DNA of 64,000 nt from Micromussa lordhowensis (lineage: Eukaryota; Cnidaria; Anthozoa; Scleractinia; Lobophylliidae), in assembly GCA_964020085.1 (NCBI GenBank), contig OZ026600.1, positions 30,931,880 through 30,995,879 on the forward strand, read 5' to 3'. Positions 32,121 through 46,684 of the stretch are shown piece by piece. The position numbers and the translations under genes were made by a program. The notes beneath the pieces are model-generated. The model was not told the DNA's origin. It searched no databases and worked only from the letters and a program-made list of their open reading frames with translations. Every line of letters starts with the position of its first letter. Position 1 is the stretch's first letter.

Positions 32121-35100
32121 GTTAGGTCTCCTTGCCAAATTTGTCAGAACTCGGCTCTACGGACACTTATGGAGCCGCAGTTTGCAGCAAAATGTTCTCC
32201 TATGTTTGCACTTCAAGTGCATTCTAATTAGGGGTTGATGCGATTTGCGCCAGGGTGTTTTTGAAGCCCCCATAGTCGGCCTACTTTTTTGGGCATTTTG
32301 CCTTGGTCCCCCCTTGGCAAAATCTCAGAAAATGGCCGATTTAGGTCTCCTTGCCAAATTTGTCAGAACTCGGCTCTACGGACACTTATGGAGCCGCAGT
32401 TTGCAGCAAAATGTTCTCCTATGTTTGCACTTCAAGTGCATTCTAATTAGGGGTTGATGCGATTTGCGCCAGGGTGTTTTTGAAGCCCCCATAGTCGGCC
32501 TACTTTTTTGGGCATTTTGCCTTGGTCCCCCCTTGGCAAAATCTCAGAAAATGGCCGATTTAGGTCTCCTTGCCAAATTTGTCAGAACTCGGCTCTACGG
32601 ACACTTATGGAGCCGCAGTTTGCAGCAAAATGTTCTCCCATGTTTGCACTTCAAGTGCATTCTAATTAGGGGTTGATGCGATTTGCGCCAGGGTGTTTTT
32701 GAAGCCCCCATAGTCGGCCTACTTTTTTGGGCATTTTGCCTTGGTCCCCCCTTGGCAAAATCTCAGAAAATGGCCGATTTAGGTCTCCTTGCCAAATTTG
32801 TCAGAACTCGGCTCTACGGACACTTATGGAGCCGCAGTTTGCAGCAAAATGTTCTCCTATGTTTGCACTTCAAGTGCATTCTAATTAGGGGTTGATGCGA
32901 TTTGCGCCAGGGTGTTTTTGAAGCCCCCATAGTCGGCCTACTTTTTTGGGCATTTTGCCTTGGTCCCCCCTTGGCAAAATCTCAGAAAATGGCCGATTTA
33001 GGTCTCCTTGCCAAATTTGTCAGAACTCGGCTCTACGGACACTTATGGAGCCGCAGTTTGCAGCAAAATGTTCTCCTATGTTTGCACTTCAAGTGCATTC
33101 TAATTAGGGGTTGATGCGATTTGCGCCAGGGTGTTTTTGAAGCCCCCATAGTCGGCCTACTTTTTTGGGCATTTTGCCTTGGTCCCCCCTTGGCAAAATC
33201 TCAGAAAATGGCCGATTTAGGTCTCCTTGCCAAATTTGTCAGAACTCGGCTCTACGGACACTTATGGAGCCGCAGTTTGCAGCAAAATGTTCTCCTATGT
33301 TTGCACTTCAAGTGCATTCTAATTAGGGGTTGATGCGATTTGCGCCAGGGTGTTTTTGAAGCCCCCATAGTCGGCCTACTTTTTTGGGCATTTTGCCTTG
33401 GTCCCCCCTTGGCAAAATCTCAGAAAATGGCCGATTTAGGTCTCCTTGCCAAATTTGTCAGAACTCGGCTCTACGGACACTTATGGAGCCGCAGTTTGCA
33501 GCAAAATGTTCTCCTATGTTTGCACTTCAAGTGCATTCTAATTAGGGGTTGATGCGATTTGCGCCAGGGTGTTTTTGAAGCCCCCATAGTCGGCCTACTT
33601 TTTTGGGCATTTTGCCTTGGTCCCCCCTTGGCAAAATCTCAGAAAATGGCCGATTTAGGTCTCCTTGCCAAATTTGTCAGAACTCGGCTCTACGGACACT
33701 TATGGAGCCGCAGTTTGCAGCAAAATGTTCTCCTATGTTTGCACTTCAAGTGCATTCTAATTAGGGGTTGATGCGATTTGCGCCAGGGTGTTTTTGAAGC
33801 CCCCATAGTCGGCCTACTTTTTTGGGCATTTTGCCTTGGTCCCCCCTTGGCAAAATCTCAGAAAATGGCCGATTTAGGTCTCCTTGCCAAATTTGTCAGA
33901 ACTCGGCTCTACGGACACTTATGGAGCCGCAGTTTGCAGCAAAATGTTCTCCTATGTTTGCACTTCAAGTGCATTCTAATTAGGGGTTGATGCGATTTGC
34001 GCCAGGGTGTTTTTGAAGCCCCCATAGTCGGCCTACTTTTTTGGGCATTTTGCCTTGGTCCCCCCTTGGCAAAATCTCAGAAAATGGCCGATTTAGGTCT
34101 CCTTGCCAAATTTGTCAGAACTCGGCTCTACGGACACTTATGGAGCCGCAGTTTGCAGCAAAATGTTCTCCTATGTTTGCACTTCAAGTGCATTCTAATT
34201 AGGGGTTGATGCGATTTGCGCCAGGGTGTTTTTGAAGCCCCCATAGTCGGCCTACTTTTTTGGGCATTTTGCCTTGGTCCCCCCTTGGCAAAATCTCAGA
34301 AAATGGCCGAGTTAGGTCTCCTTGCCAAATTTGTCAGAACTCGGCTCTACGGACACTTATGGAGCCGCAGTTTGCAGCAAAATGTTCTCCTATGTTTGCA
34401 CTTCAAGTGCATTCTAATTAGGGGTTGATGCGATTTGCGCCAGGGTGTTTTTGAAGCCCCCATAGTCGGCCTACTTTTTTGGGCATTTTGCCTTGGTCCC
34501 CCCTTGGCAAAATCTCAGAAAATGGCCGATTTAGGTCTCCTTGCCAAATTTGTCAGAACTCGGCTCTACGGACACTTATGGAGCCGCAGTTTGCAGCAAA
34601 ATGTTCTCCTATGTTTGCACTTCAAGTGCATTCTAATTAGGGGTTGATGCGATTTGCGCCAGGGTGTTTTTGAAGCCCCCATAGTCGGCCTACTTTTTTG
34701 GGCATTTTGCCTTGGTCCCCCCTTGGCAAAATCTCAGAAAATGGCCGATTTAGGTCTCCTTGCCAAATTTGTCAGAACTCGGCTCTACGGACACTTATGG
34801 AGCCGCAGTTTGCAGCAAAATGTTCTCCTATGTTTGCACTTCAAGTGCATTCTAATTAGGGGTTGATGCGATTTGCGCCAGGGTGTTTTTGAAGCCCCCA
34901 TAGTCGGCCTACTTTTTTGGGCATTTTGCCTTGGTCCCCCCTTGGCAAAATCTCAGAAAATGGCCGATTTAGGTCTCCTTGCCAAATTTGTCAGAACTCG
35001 GCTCTACGGACACTTATGGAGCCGCAGTTTGCAGCAAAATGTTCTCCTATGTTTGCACTTCAAGTGCATTCTAATTAGGGGTTGATGCGATTTGCGCCAG

Positions 35101-37281
35101 GGTGTTTTTGAAGCCCCCATAGTCGGCCTACTTTTTTGGGCATTTTGCCTTGGTCCCCCCTTGGCAAAATCTCAGAAAATGGCCGAGTTAGGTCTCCTTG
35201 CCAAATTTGTCAGAACTCGGCTCTACGGACACTTATGGAGCCGCAGTTTGCAGCAAAATGTTCTCCTATGTTTGCACTTCAAGTGCATTCTAATTAGGGG
35301 TTGATGCGATTTGCGCCAGGGTGTTTTTGAAGCCCCCATAGTCGGCCTACTTTTTTGGGCATTTTGCCTTGGTCCCCCCTTGGCAAAATCTCAGAAAATG
35401 GCCGATTTAGGTCTCCTTGCCAAATTTGTCAGAACTCGGCTCTACGGACACTTATGGAGCCGCAGTTTGCAGCAAAATGTTCTCCTATGTTTGCACTTCA
35501 AGTGCATTCTAATTAGGGGTTGATGCGATTTGCGCCAGGGTGTTTTTGAAGCCCCCATAGTCGGCCTACTTTTTTGGGCATTTTGCCTTGGTCCCCCCTT
35601 GGCAAAATCTCAGAAAATGGCCGATTTAGGTCTCCTTGCCAAATTTGTCAGAACTCGGCTCTACGGACACTTATGGAGCCGCAGTTTGCAGCAAAATGTT
35701 CTCCTATGTTTGCACTTCAAGTGCATTCTAATTAGGGGTTGATGCGATTTGCGCCAGGGTGTTTTTGAAGCCCCCATAGTCGGCCTACTTTTTTGGGCAT
35801 TTTGCCTTGGTCCCCACTTGGCAAAATCTCAGAAAATGGCCGATTTAGGTCTCCTTGCCAAATTTGTCAGAACTCGGCTCTACGGACACTTATGGAGCCG
35901 CAGTTTGCAGCAAAATGTTTTCCTATGTTTGCACTTCAAGTGCATTCTAATTAGGGGTTGATGCGATTTGCGCCAGGGTGTTTTTGAAGCCCCCATAGTC
36001 GGCCTACTTTTTTGGGCATTTTGCCTTGGTCCCCCCTTGGCAAAATCTCAGAAAATGGCCGATTTAGGTCTCCTTGCCAAATTTGTCAGAACTCGGCTCT
36101 ACGGACACTTATGGAGCCGCAGTTTGCAGCAAAATGTTCTCCTATGTTTGCACTTTAAGTGCATTCTAATTAGGGGTTGATGCGATTTGCGCCAGGGTGT
36201 TTTTGAAGCCCCCATAGTCGGCCTACTTTTTTGGGCATTTTGCCTTGGTCCCCCCTTGGCAAAATCTCAGAAAATGGCCGATTTAGGTCTCCTTGCCAAA
36301 TTTGTCAGAACTCGGCTCTACGGACACTTATGGAGCCGCAGTTTGCAGCAAAATGTTCTCCTATGTTTGCACTTCAAGTGCATTCTAATTAGGGGTTGAT
36401 GCGATTTGCGCCAGGGTGTTTTTGAAGCCCCCATAGTCGGCCTACTTTTTTGGGCATTTTGCCTTGGTCCCCCCTTGGCAAAATCTCAGAAAATGGCCGA
36501 TTTAGGTCTCCTTGCCAAATTTGTCAGAACTCGGCTCTACGGACACTTATGGAGCCGCAGTTTGCAGCAAAATGTTCTCCTATGTTTGCACTTCAAGTGC
36601 ATTCTAATTAGGGGTTGATGCGATTTGCGCCAGGGTGTTTTTGAAGCCCCCATAGTCGGCCTACTTTTTTGGGCATTTTGCCTTGGTCCCCCCTTGGCAA
36701 AATCTCAGAAAATGGCCGATTTAGGTCTCCTTGCCAAATTTGTCAGAACTCGGCTCTACGGACACTTATGGAGCCGCAGTTTGCAGCAAAATGTTCTCCT
36801 ATGTTTGCACTTCAAGTGCATTCTAATTAGGGGTTGATGCGATTTGCGCCAGGGTGTTTTTGAAGCCCCCATAGTCGGCCTACTTTTTTGGGCATTTTGC
36901 CTTGGTCCCCCCTTGGCAAAATCTCAGAAAATGGCCGATTTAGGTCTCCTTGCCAAATTTGTCAGAACTCGGCTCTACGGACACTTATGGAGCCGCAGTT
37001 TGCAGCAAAATGTTCTCCTATGTTTGCACTTCAAGTGCATTCTAATTAGGGGTTGATGCGATTTGCGCCAAGGTGTTTTTTAAGCCCCCATAATCGGCCT
37101 ACTTTTTTGGGCATTTTGCCTTGGTCCCCCCTTGGCAAAATCTCAGAAAATGGCCGATTTAGGTCTCCTTGCCAAATTTGTCAGAACTCGGCTCTACGGA
37201 CACTTATGGAGCCGCAGTTTGCAGCAAAATGTTCTCCTATGTTTGCACTTCAAGTGCATTCTAATTAGGGGTTGATGCGAT

Positions 37282-40200
37282 TTGCGCCAGGGTGTTTTTG
37301 AAGCCCCCATAGTCGGCCTACTTTTTTGGGCATTTTGCCTTGGTCCCCCCTTGGCAAAATCTCAGAAAATGGCCGATTTAGGTCTCCTTGCCAAATTTGT
37401 CAGAACTCGGCTCTACGGACACTTATGGAGCCGCAGTTTGCAGCAAAATGTTCTCCTATGTTTGCACTTTAAGTGCATTCTAATTAGGGGTTGATGCGAT
37501 TTGCGCCAGGGTGTTTTTGAAGCCCCCCATAGTCGGCCTACTTTTTTGGGCATTTTGCCTTGGTCCCCCCTTGGCAAAATCTCAGAAAATGGCCGATTTA
37601 GGTCTCCTTGCCAAATTTGTCAGAACTCGGCTCTACGGACACTTATGGAGCCGCAGTTTGCAGCAAAATGTTCTCCTATGTTTGCACTTCAAGTGCATTC
37701 TAATTAGGGGTTGATGCGATTTGCGCCAGGGTGTTTTTGAAGCCCCCATAGTCGGCCTACTTTTTTGGGCATTTTGCCTTGGTCCCCCCTTGGCAAAATC
37801 TCAGAAAATGGCCGATTTAGGTCTCCTTGCCAAATTTGTCAGAACTCGGCTCTACGGACACTTATGGAGCCGCAGTTTGCAGCAAAATGTTCTCCTATGT
37901 TTGCACTTCAAGTGCATTCTAATTAGGGGTTGATGCGATTTGCGCCAGGGTGTTTTTGAAGCCCCCATAGTCGGCCTACTTTTTTGGGCATTTTGCCTTG
38001 GTCCCCCCTTGGCAAAATCTCAGAAAATGGCCGATTTAGGTCTCCTTGCCAAATTTGTCAGAACTCGGCTCTACGGACACTTATGGAGCCGCAGTTTGCA
38101 GCAAAATTTTCTCCTATGTTTGCACTTCAAGTGCATTCTAATTAGGGGTTGATGCGATTTGCGCCAGGGTGTTTTTGAAGCCCCCATAGTCGGCCTACTT
38201 TTTTGGGCATTTTGCCTTGGTCCCCCCTTGGCAAAATCTCAGAAAATGGCCGATTTAGGTCTCCTTGCCAAATTTGTCAGAACTCGGCTCTACGGACACT
38301 TATGGAGCCGCAGTTTGCAGCAAAATGTTCTCCTATGTTTAGTGCATTCTAATTAGGGGTTGATGCGATTTGCGCCAGGGTGTTTTTGAAGCCCCCATAG
38401 TCGGCCTACATTTTTGGGCATTTTGCCTTGGTCCCCCCTTGGCAAAATCTCAGAAAATGGCCGATTTAGGTCTCCTTGCCAAATTTGTCAGAACTCGGCT
38501 CTACGGACACTTATGGAGCCGCAGTTTGCAGCAAAATGTTCTCCTATGTTTGCACTTCAAGTGCATTCTAATTAGGGGTTGATGCGATTTGCGCCAGGGT
38601 GTTTTTGAAGCCCCCATAGTCGGCCTACATTTTTGGGCATTTTGCCTTGGTCCCCCCTTGGCAAAATCTCAGAAAATGGCCGATTTAGGTCTCCTTGCCA
38701 AATTTGTCAGAACTCGGCTCTACGGACACTTATGGAGCCGCAGTTTGCAGCAAAATGTTCTCCTATGTTTGCACTTTAAGTGCATTCTAATTAGGGGTTG
38801 ATGCGATTTGCGCCAGGGTGTTTTTGAAGCCCCCATAGTCGGCCTACATTTTTGGGCATTTTGCCTTGGTCCCCCCTTGGCAAAATCTCAGAAAATGGCC
38901 GATTTAGGTCTCCTTGCCAAATTTGTCAGAACTCGGCTCTACGGACACTTATGGAGCCGCAGTTTGCAGCAAAATGTTCTCCTATGTTTGCACTTCAAGT
39001 GCATTCTAATCAGGGGTTGATGCGATTTGCGCCAGGGTGTTTTTGAAGCCCCCATAGTCGGCCTACTTTTTTGTGCATTTTGCCTTGGTCCCCCCTTGGC
39101 AAAATCTCAGAAAATGGCCGATTTAGGTCTCCTTGCCAAATTTGTCAGAACTCGGCTCTACGGACACTTATGGAGCCGCAGTTTGCAGCAAAATGTTCTC
39201 CTATGTTTGCACTTCAAGTGCATTCTAATTAGGGGTTGATGCGATTTGCGCCAGGGTGTTTTTTAAGCCCCCATAGTCGGCCTACTTTTTTGGGCATTTT
39301 GCCTTGGTCCCCCCTTGGCAAAATCTCAGAAAATGGCCGATTTAGGTCTCCTTGCCAAATTTGTCAGAACTCGGCTCTACGGACACTTATGGAGCCGCAG
39401 TTTGCAGCAAAATGTTCTCCTATGTTTGCACTTCAAGTGCATTCTAATTAGGGGTTGATGCGATTTGCGCCAGGGTGTTTTTGAAGCCCCCATAGTCGGC
39501 CTACTTTTTTGGGCATTTTGCCTTGGTCCCCCCTTGGCAAAATCTCAGAAAATGGCCGATTTAGGTCTCCTTGCCAAATTTGTCAGAACTCGGCTCTACG
39601 GACACTTATGGAGCCGCAGTTTGCAGCAAAATGTTCTCCTATGTTTGCACTTCAAGTGCATTCTAATTAGGGGTTGATGCGATTTGCGCCAGGGTGTTTT
39701 TGAAGCCCCCATAGTCGGCCTACTTTTTTGGGCATTTTGCCTTGGTCCCCCCTTGGCAAAATCTCAGAAAATGGCCGATTTAGGTCTCCTTGCCAAATTT
39801 GTCAGAACTCGGCTCTACGGACACTTATGGAGCCGCAGTTTGCAGCAAAATGTTCTCCTATGTTTGCACTTCAAGTGCATTCTAATTAGGGGTTGATGCG
39901 ATTTGCGCCAGGGTGTTTTTGAAGCCCCCATAGTCGGCCTACTTTTTTGGGCATTTTGCCTTGGTCCCCCCTTGGCAAAATCTCAGAAAATGGCCGATTT
40001 AGGTCTCCTTGCCAAATTTGTCAGAACTCGGCTCTACGGACACTTATGGAGCCGCAGTTTGCAGCAAAATGTTCTCCTATGTTTGCACTTCAAGTGCATT
40101 CTAATTAGGGGTTGATGCGATTTGCGCCAGGGTGTTTTTGAAGCCCCCATAGTCGGCCTACATTTTTGGGCATTTTGCCTTGGTCCCCCCTTGGCAAAAT

Positions 40201-42961
40201 CTCAGAAAATGGCCGATTTAGGTCTCCTTGCCAAATTTGTCAGAACTCGGCTCTACGGACACTTATGGAGCCGCAGTTTGCAGCAAAATGTTCTCCTATG
40301 TTTGCACTTCAAGTGCATTCTAATTAGGGGTTGATGCGATTTGCGCCAGGGTGTTTTTGAAGCCCCCATAGTCGGCCTACTTTTTTGTGCATTTTGCCTT
40401 GGTCCCCCCTTGGCAAAATCTCAGAAAATGGCCGATTTAGGTCTCCTTGCCAAATTTGTCAGAACTCGGCTCTACGGACACTTATGGAGCCGCAGTTTGC
40501 AGCAAAATGTTCTCCTATGTTTGCACTTCAAGTGCATTCTAATTAGGGGTTGATGCGATTTGCGCCAGGGTGTTTTTTAAGCCCCCATAGTCGGCCTACT
40601 TTTTTGGGCATTTTGCCTTGGTCCCCCCTTGGCAAAATCTCAGAAAATGGCCGATTTAGGTCTCCTTGCCAAATTTGTCAGAACTCGGCTCTACGGACAC
40701 TTATGGAGCCGCAGTTTGCAGCAAAATGTTCTCCTATGTTTGCACTTCAAGTGCATTCTAATTAGGGGTTGATGCGATTTGCGCCAGGGTGTTTTTGAAG
40801 CCCCCATAGTCGGCCTACTTTTTTGGGCATTTTGCCTTGGTCCCCCCTTGGCAAAATCTCAGAAAATGGCCGATTTAGGTCTCCTTGCCAAATTTGTCAG
40901 AACTCGGCTCTACGGACACTTATGGAGCCGCAGTTTGCAGCAAAATGTTCTCCTATGTTTGCACTTCAAGTGCATTCTAATTAGGGGTTGATGCGATTTG
41001 CGCCAGGGTGTTTTTGAAGCCCCCATAGTCGGCCTACTTTTTTGGGCATTTTGCCTTGGTCCCCCCTTGGCAAAATCTCAGAAAATGGCCGATTTAGGTC
41101 TCCTTGCCAAATTTGTCAGAACTCGGCTCTACGGACACTTATGGAGCCGCAGTTTGCAGCAAAATGTTCTCCTATGTTTGCACTTCAAGTGCATTCTAAT
41201 TAGGGGTTGATGCGATTTGCGCCAGGGTGTTTTTGAAGCCCCCATAGTCGGCCTACTTTTTTGGGCATTTTGCCTTGGTCCCCCCTTGGCAAAATCTCAG
41301 AAAATGGCCGATTTAGGTCTCCTTGCCAAATTTGTCAGAACTCGGCTCTACGGACACTTATGGAGCCGCAGTTTGCAGCAAAATGTTCTCCTATGTTTGC
41401 ACTTCAAGTGCATTCTAATTAGGGGTTGATGCGATTTGCGCCAGGGTGTTTTTGAAGCCCCCATAGTCGGCCTACTTTTTTGGGCATTTTGCCTTGGTCC
41501 CCCCTTGGCAAAATCTCAGAAAATGGCCGATTTAGGTCTCCTTGCCAAATTTGTCAGAACTCGGCTCTACGGACACTTATGGAGCCGCAGTTTGCAGCAA
41601 AATGTTCTCCTATGTTTGCACTTCAAGTGCATTCTAATTAGGGGTTGATGCGATTTGCGCCAGGGTGTTTTTGAAGCCCCCATAGTCGGCCTACTTTTTT
41701 GGGCATTTTGCCTTGGTCCCCCCTTGGCAAAATCTCAGAAAATGGCCGATTTAGGTCTCCTTGCCAAATTTGTCAGAACTCGGCTCTACGGACACTTATG
41801 GAGCCGCAGTTTGCAGCAAAATGTTCTCCTATGTTTGCACTTTAAGTGCATTCTAATTAGGGGTTGATGCGATTTTCGCCAGGGTGTTTTTGAAGCCCCC
41901 CATAGTCGGCCTACTTTTTTGGGCATTTTGCCTTGGTCCCCCCTTGGCAAAATCTCAGAAAATGGCCGATTTAGGTCTCCTTGCCAAATTTGTCAGAACT
42001 CGGCTCTACGGACACTTATGGAGCCGCAGTTTGCAGCAAAATGTTCTCCTATGTTTGCACTTCAAGTGCATTCTAATTAGGGGTTGATGCGATTTGCGCC
42101 AGGGTGTTTTTGAAGCCCCCATAGTCGGCCTACTTTTTTGGGCATTTTGCCTTGGTCCCCCCTTGGCAAAATCTCAGAAAATGGCCGATTTAGGTCTCCT
42201 TGCCAAATTTGTCAGAACTCGGCTCTACGGACACTTATGGAGCCGCAGTTTGCAGCAAAATGTTCTCCTATGTTTGCACTTCAAGTGCATTCTAATTAGG
42301 GGTTGATGCGATTTGCGCCAGGGTGTTTTTGAAGCCCCCATAGTCGGCCTACTTTTTTGGGCATTTTGCCTCGGTCCCCCCTTGGCAAAATCTCAGAAAA
42401 TGGCCGATTTAGGTCTCCTTGCCAAATTTGTCAGAACTCGGCTCTACGGACACTTATGGAGCCGCAGTTTGCAGCAAAATTTTCTCCTATGTTTGCACTT
42501 CAAGTGCATTCTAATTAGGGGTTGATGCGATTTGCGCCAGGGTGTTTTTGAAGCCCCCATAGTCGGCCTACTTTTTTGGGCATTTTGCCTCGGTCCCCCC
42601 TTGGCAAAATCTCAGAAAATGGCCGATTTAGGTCTCCTTGCCAAATTTGTCAGAACTCGGCTCTACGGACACTTATGGAGCCGCAGTTTGCAGCAAAATT
42701 TTCTCCTATGTTTGCACTTCAAGTGCATTCTAATTAGGGGTTGATGCGATTTGCGCCAGGGTGTTTTTGAAGCCCCCATAGTCGGCCTACTTTTTTGGGC
42801 ATTTTGCCTTGGTCCCCCCTTGGCAAAATCTCAGAAAATGGCCGATTTAGGTCTCCTTGCCAAATTTGTCAGAACTCGGCTCTACGGACACTTATGGAGC
42901 CGCAGTTTGCAGCAAAATGTTCTCCTATGTTTAGTGCATTCTAATTAGGGGTTGATGCGAT
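37282..42961 (+). repeat. Long-range block duplication (about 20 monomers apart) including an 8-bp-deleted monomer
   Basis: The series T-centred palindrome (37282), extra C (37501), normal, AAAATTTTCTCC (37940), 8-bp deletion (38159) recurs as 41655, 41874, 42094, 42313/42532 and 42751. The offset is 20 monomers after correcting for indels, with one monomer doubled in the second version. Nested inside, the monomers at 38808, 39027 and 39246 (CTACATTTTT, TTTTGTGC, TTTTTTAAGC) recur at 40122, 40341 and 40560, six monomers later. Confidence 0.78.
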
Positions 42962-45900
42962 TTGCGCCAGGGTGTTTTTGAAGCCCCCATAGTCGGCCTA
43001 CTTTTTTGGGCATTTTGCCTTGGTCCCCCCTTGGCAAAATCTCAGAAAATGGCCGATTTAGGTCTCCTTGCCAAATTTGTCAGAACTCGGCTCTACGGAC
43101 ACTTATGGAGCCGCAGTTTGCAGCAAAATGTTCTCCTATGTTTGCACTTCAAGTGCATTCTAATTAGGGGTTGATGCGATTTGCGCCAGGGTGTTTTTGA
43201 AGCCCCCATAGTCGGCCTACATTTTTGGGCATTTTGCCTTGGTCCCCCCTTGGCAAAATCTCAGAAAATGGCCGATTTAGGTCTCCTTGCCAAATTTGTC
43301 AGAACTCGGCTCTACGGACACTTATGGAGCCGCAGTTTGCAGCAAAATGTTCTCCTATGTTTGCACTTCAAGTGCATTCTAATTAGGGGTTGATGCGATT
43401 TGCGCCAGGGTGTTTTTGAAGCCCCCATAGTCGGCCTACTTTTTTGGGCATTTTGCCTTGGTCCCCCCTTGGCAAAATCTCAGAAAATGGCCGATTTAGG
43501 TCTCCTTGCCAAATTTGTCAGAACTCGGCTCTACGGACACTTATGGAGCCGCAGTTTGCAGCAAAATGTTCTCCTATGTTTGCACTTCAAGTGCATTTTA
43601 ATTAGGGGTTGATGCGATTTGCGCCAGGGTGTTTTTGAAGCCCCCATAGTCGGCCTACTTTTTTGGGCATTTTGCCTTGGTCCCCCCTTGGCAAAATCTC
43701 AGAAAATGGCCGATTTAGGTCTCCTTGCCAAATTTGTCAGAACTCGGCTCTACGGACACTTATGGAGCCGCAGTTTGCAGCAAAATGTTCTCCTATGTTT
43801 GCACTTCAAGTGCATTCTAATTAGGGGTTGATGCGATTTGCGCCAGGGTGTTTTTGAAGCCCCCATAGTCGGCCTACTTTTTTGGGCATTTTGCCTTGGT
43901 CCCCCCTTGGCAAAATCTCAGAAAATGGCCGATTTAGGTCTCCTTGCCAAATTTGTCAGAACTCGGCTCTACGGACACTTATGGAGCCGCAGTTTGCAGC
44001 AAAATGTTCTCCTATGTTTGCACTTCAAGTGCATTCTAATTAGGGGTTGATGCGATTTGCGCCAGGGTGTTTTTGAAGCCCCCATAGTCGGCCTACTTTT
44101 TTGGGCATTTTGCCTTGGTCCCCCCTTGGCAAAATCTCAGAAAATGGCCGATTTAGGTCTCCTTGCCAAATTTGTCAGAACTCGGCTCTACGGACACTTA
44201 TGGAGCCGCAGTTTGCAGCAAAATGTTCTCCTATGTTTGCACTTCAAGTGCATTCTAATTAGGGGTTGATGCGATTTGCGCCAGGGTGTTTTTGAAGCCC
44301 CCATAGTCGGCCTACATTTTTGGGCATTTTGCCTTGGTCCCACCTTGGCAAAATCTCAGAAAATGGCCGATTTAGGTCTCCTTGCCAAATTTGTCAGAAC
44401 TCGGCTCTACGGACACTTATGGAGCCGCAGTTTGCAGCAAAATATTCTCCTATGTTTGCACTTCAAGTGCATTCTAATTAGGGGTTGATGCGATTTGCGC
44501 CAGGGTGTTTTTGAAGCCCCCATAGTCGGCCTACTTTTTTGGGCATTTTGCCTTGGTCCCCCCTTGGCAAAATCTCAGAAAATGGCCGATTTAGGTCTCC
44601 TTGCCAAATTTGTCAGAACTCGGCTCTACGGACACTTATGGAGCCGCAGTTTGCAGCAAAATGTTCTCCTATGTTTGCACTTCAAGTGCATTCTAATTAG
44701 GGGTTGATGCGATTTGCGCCAGGGTGTTTTTGAAACCCCCATAGTCGGCCTACTTTTTTGGGCATTTTGCCTTGGTCCCCCCTTGGCAAAATCTCAGAAA
44801 ATGGCCGATTTAGGTCTCCTTGCCAAATTTGTCAGAACTCGGCTCTACGGACACTTATGGAGCCGCAGTTTGCAGCAAAATGTTCTCCTATGTTTGCACT
44901 TAAAGTGCATTCTAATTAGGGGTTGATGCGATTTGCGCCAGGGTGTTTTTGAAGCCCCCATAGTCGGCCTACTTTTTTGGGCATTTTGCCTTGGTCCCCC
45001 CTTGGCAAAAACTCAGAAAATGGCCGATTTAGGTCTCCTTGCCAAATTTGTCAGAACTCGGCTCTACGGACACCTATGGAGCCGCAGTTTGCAGCAAAAT
45101 GTTCTCCTATGTTTGCACTTCAAGTGCATTCTAATTAGGGGTTGATGCGATTTGCGCCAGGGTGTTTTTGAAGCCCCCATAGTCGGCCTACTTTTTTGGG
45201 CATTTTGCCTTGGTCCCCCCTTGGCAAAATCTCAGAAAATGGCCGATTTAGGTCTCCTTGCCAAATTTGTCAGAACTCGGCTCTACGGACACTTATGGAG
45301 CCGCAGTTTGCAGCAAAATGTTCTCCTATGTTTGCACTTCAAGTGCATTCTAATTAGGGGTTGATGCGATTTGCGCCAGGGTGTTTTTGAAGCCCCCATA
45401 GTCGGCCTACTTTTTTGGGCATTTTGCCTTGGTCCCCCCTTGGCAAAATCTCAGAAAATGGCCGATTTAGGTCTCCTTGCCAAATTTGTCAGAACTCGGC
45501 TCTACGGACACTTATGGAGCCGCAGTTTGCAGCAAAATGTTCTCCTATGTTTGCACTTCAAGTGCATTCTAATTAGGGGTTGATGCGATTTGCGCCAGGG
45601 TGTTTTTGAAGCCCCCATAGTCGGCCTACTTTTTTGGGCATTTTGCCTTGGTCCCCCCTTGGCAAAATCTCAGAAAATGGCCGATTTAGGTCTCCTTGCC
45701 AAATTTATCAGAACTCGGCTCTACGGACACTTATGGAGCCGCAGTTTGCAGCAAAATGTTCTCCTATGTTTGCACTTCAAGTGCATTCTAATTAGGAGTT
45801 GATGCGATTTGCGCCAGGGTGTTTTTGAAGCCCCCATAGTCGGCCTACTTTTTTGGGCATTTTGCCTTGGTCCCCCCTTGGCAAAATCTCAGAAAATGGC

Positions 45901-46684
45901 CGATTTAGGTCTCCTTGCCAAATTTGTCAGAACTCGGCTCTACGGACACTTATGGAGCCGCAGTTTGCAGCAAAATGTTCTCCTATGTTTGCACTTCAAG
46001 TGCATTCTAATTAGGGGTTGATGCGATTTGCGCCAGGGTGTTTTTGAAGCCCCCATAGTCGGCCTACTTTTTTGGGCATTTTGCCTTGGTCCCCCCTTGG
46101 CAAAATCTCAGAAAATGGCCGATTTAAGTCTCCTTGCCAAATTTGTCAGAACTCGGCTCTACGGACACTTATGGAGCCGCAGTTTGCAGCAAAATGTTCT
46201 CCTATGATTGCACTTCAAGTGCATTCTAATTACGGGTTGATGCGATTTGCGCCAGGGTGTTTTTGAAGCCCCCATAGTCGGCCTACTTTTTTGGGCATTT
46301 TGCCTTGGTCCCCCCTTGGCAAAATCTCAGAAAATGGCCGATTTAGGTCTCCTTGCCAAATTTGTCAGAACTCGGCTCTACGGACACTTATGGAGCCGCA
46401 GTTTGCAGCAAAATGTTCTCCTATGTTTGCACTTCAAGTGCATTCTAATTAGGGGTTGATGCGATTTGCGCCAGGGTGTTTTTGAAGCCCCCATAGTCGG
46501 CCTACTTTTTTGGGCATTTTGCCTTGGTCCCCCCTTGGCAAAATCTCAGAAAATGGCCGATTTAGGTCTCCTTGCCAAATTTGTCAGAACTCGGCTCTAC
46601 GGACACTTATGGAGCCGCAGTTTGCAGCAAAATGTTCTCCTATGTTTGCACTTCAAGTGCATTCTAATTAGGGGTTGATGCGAT

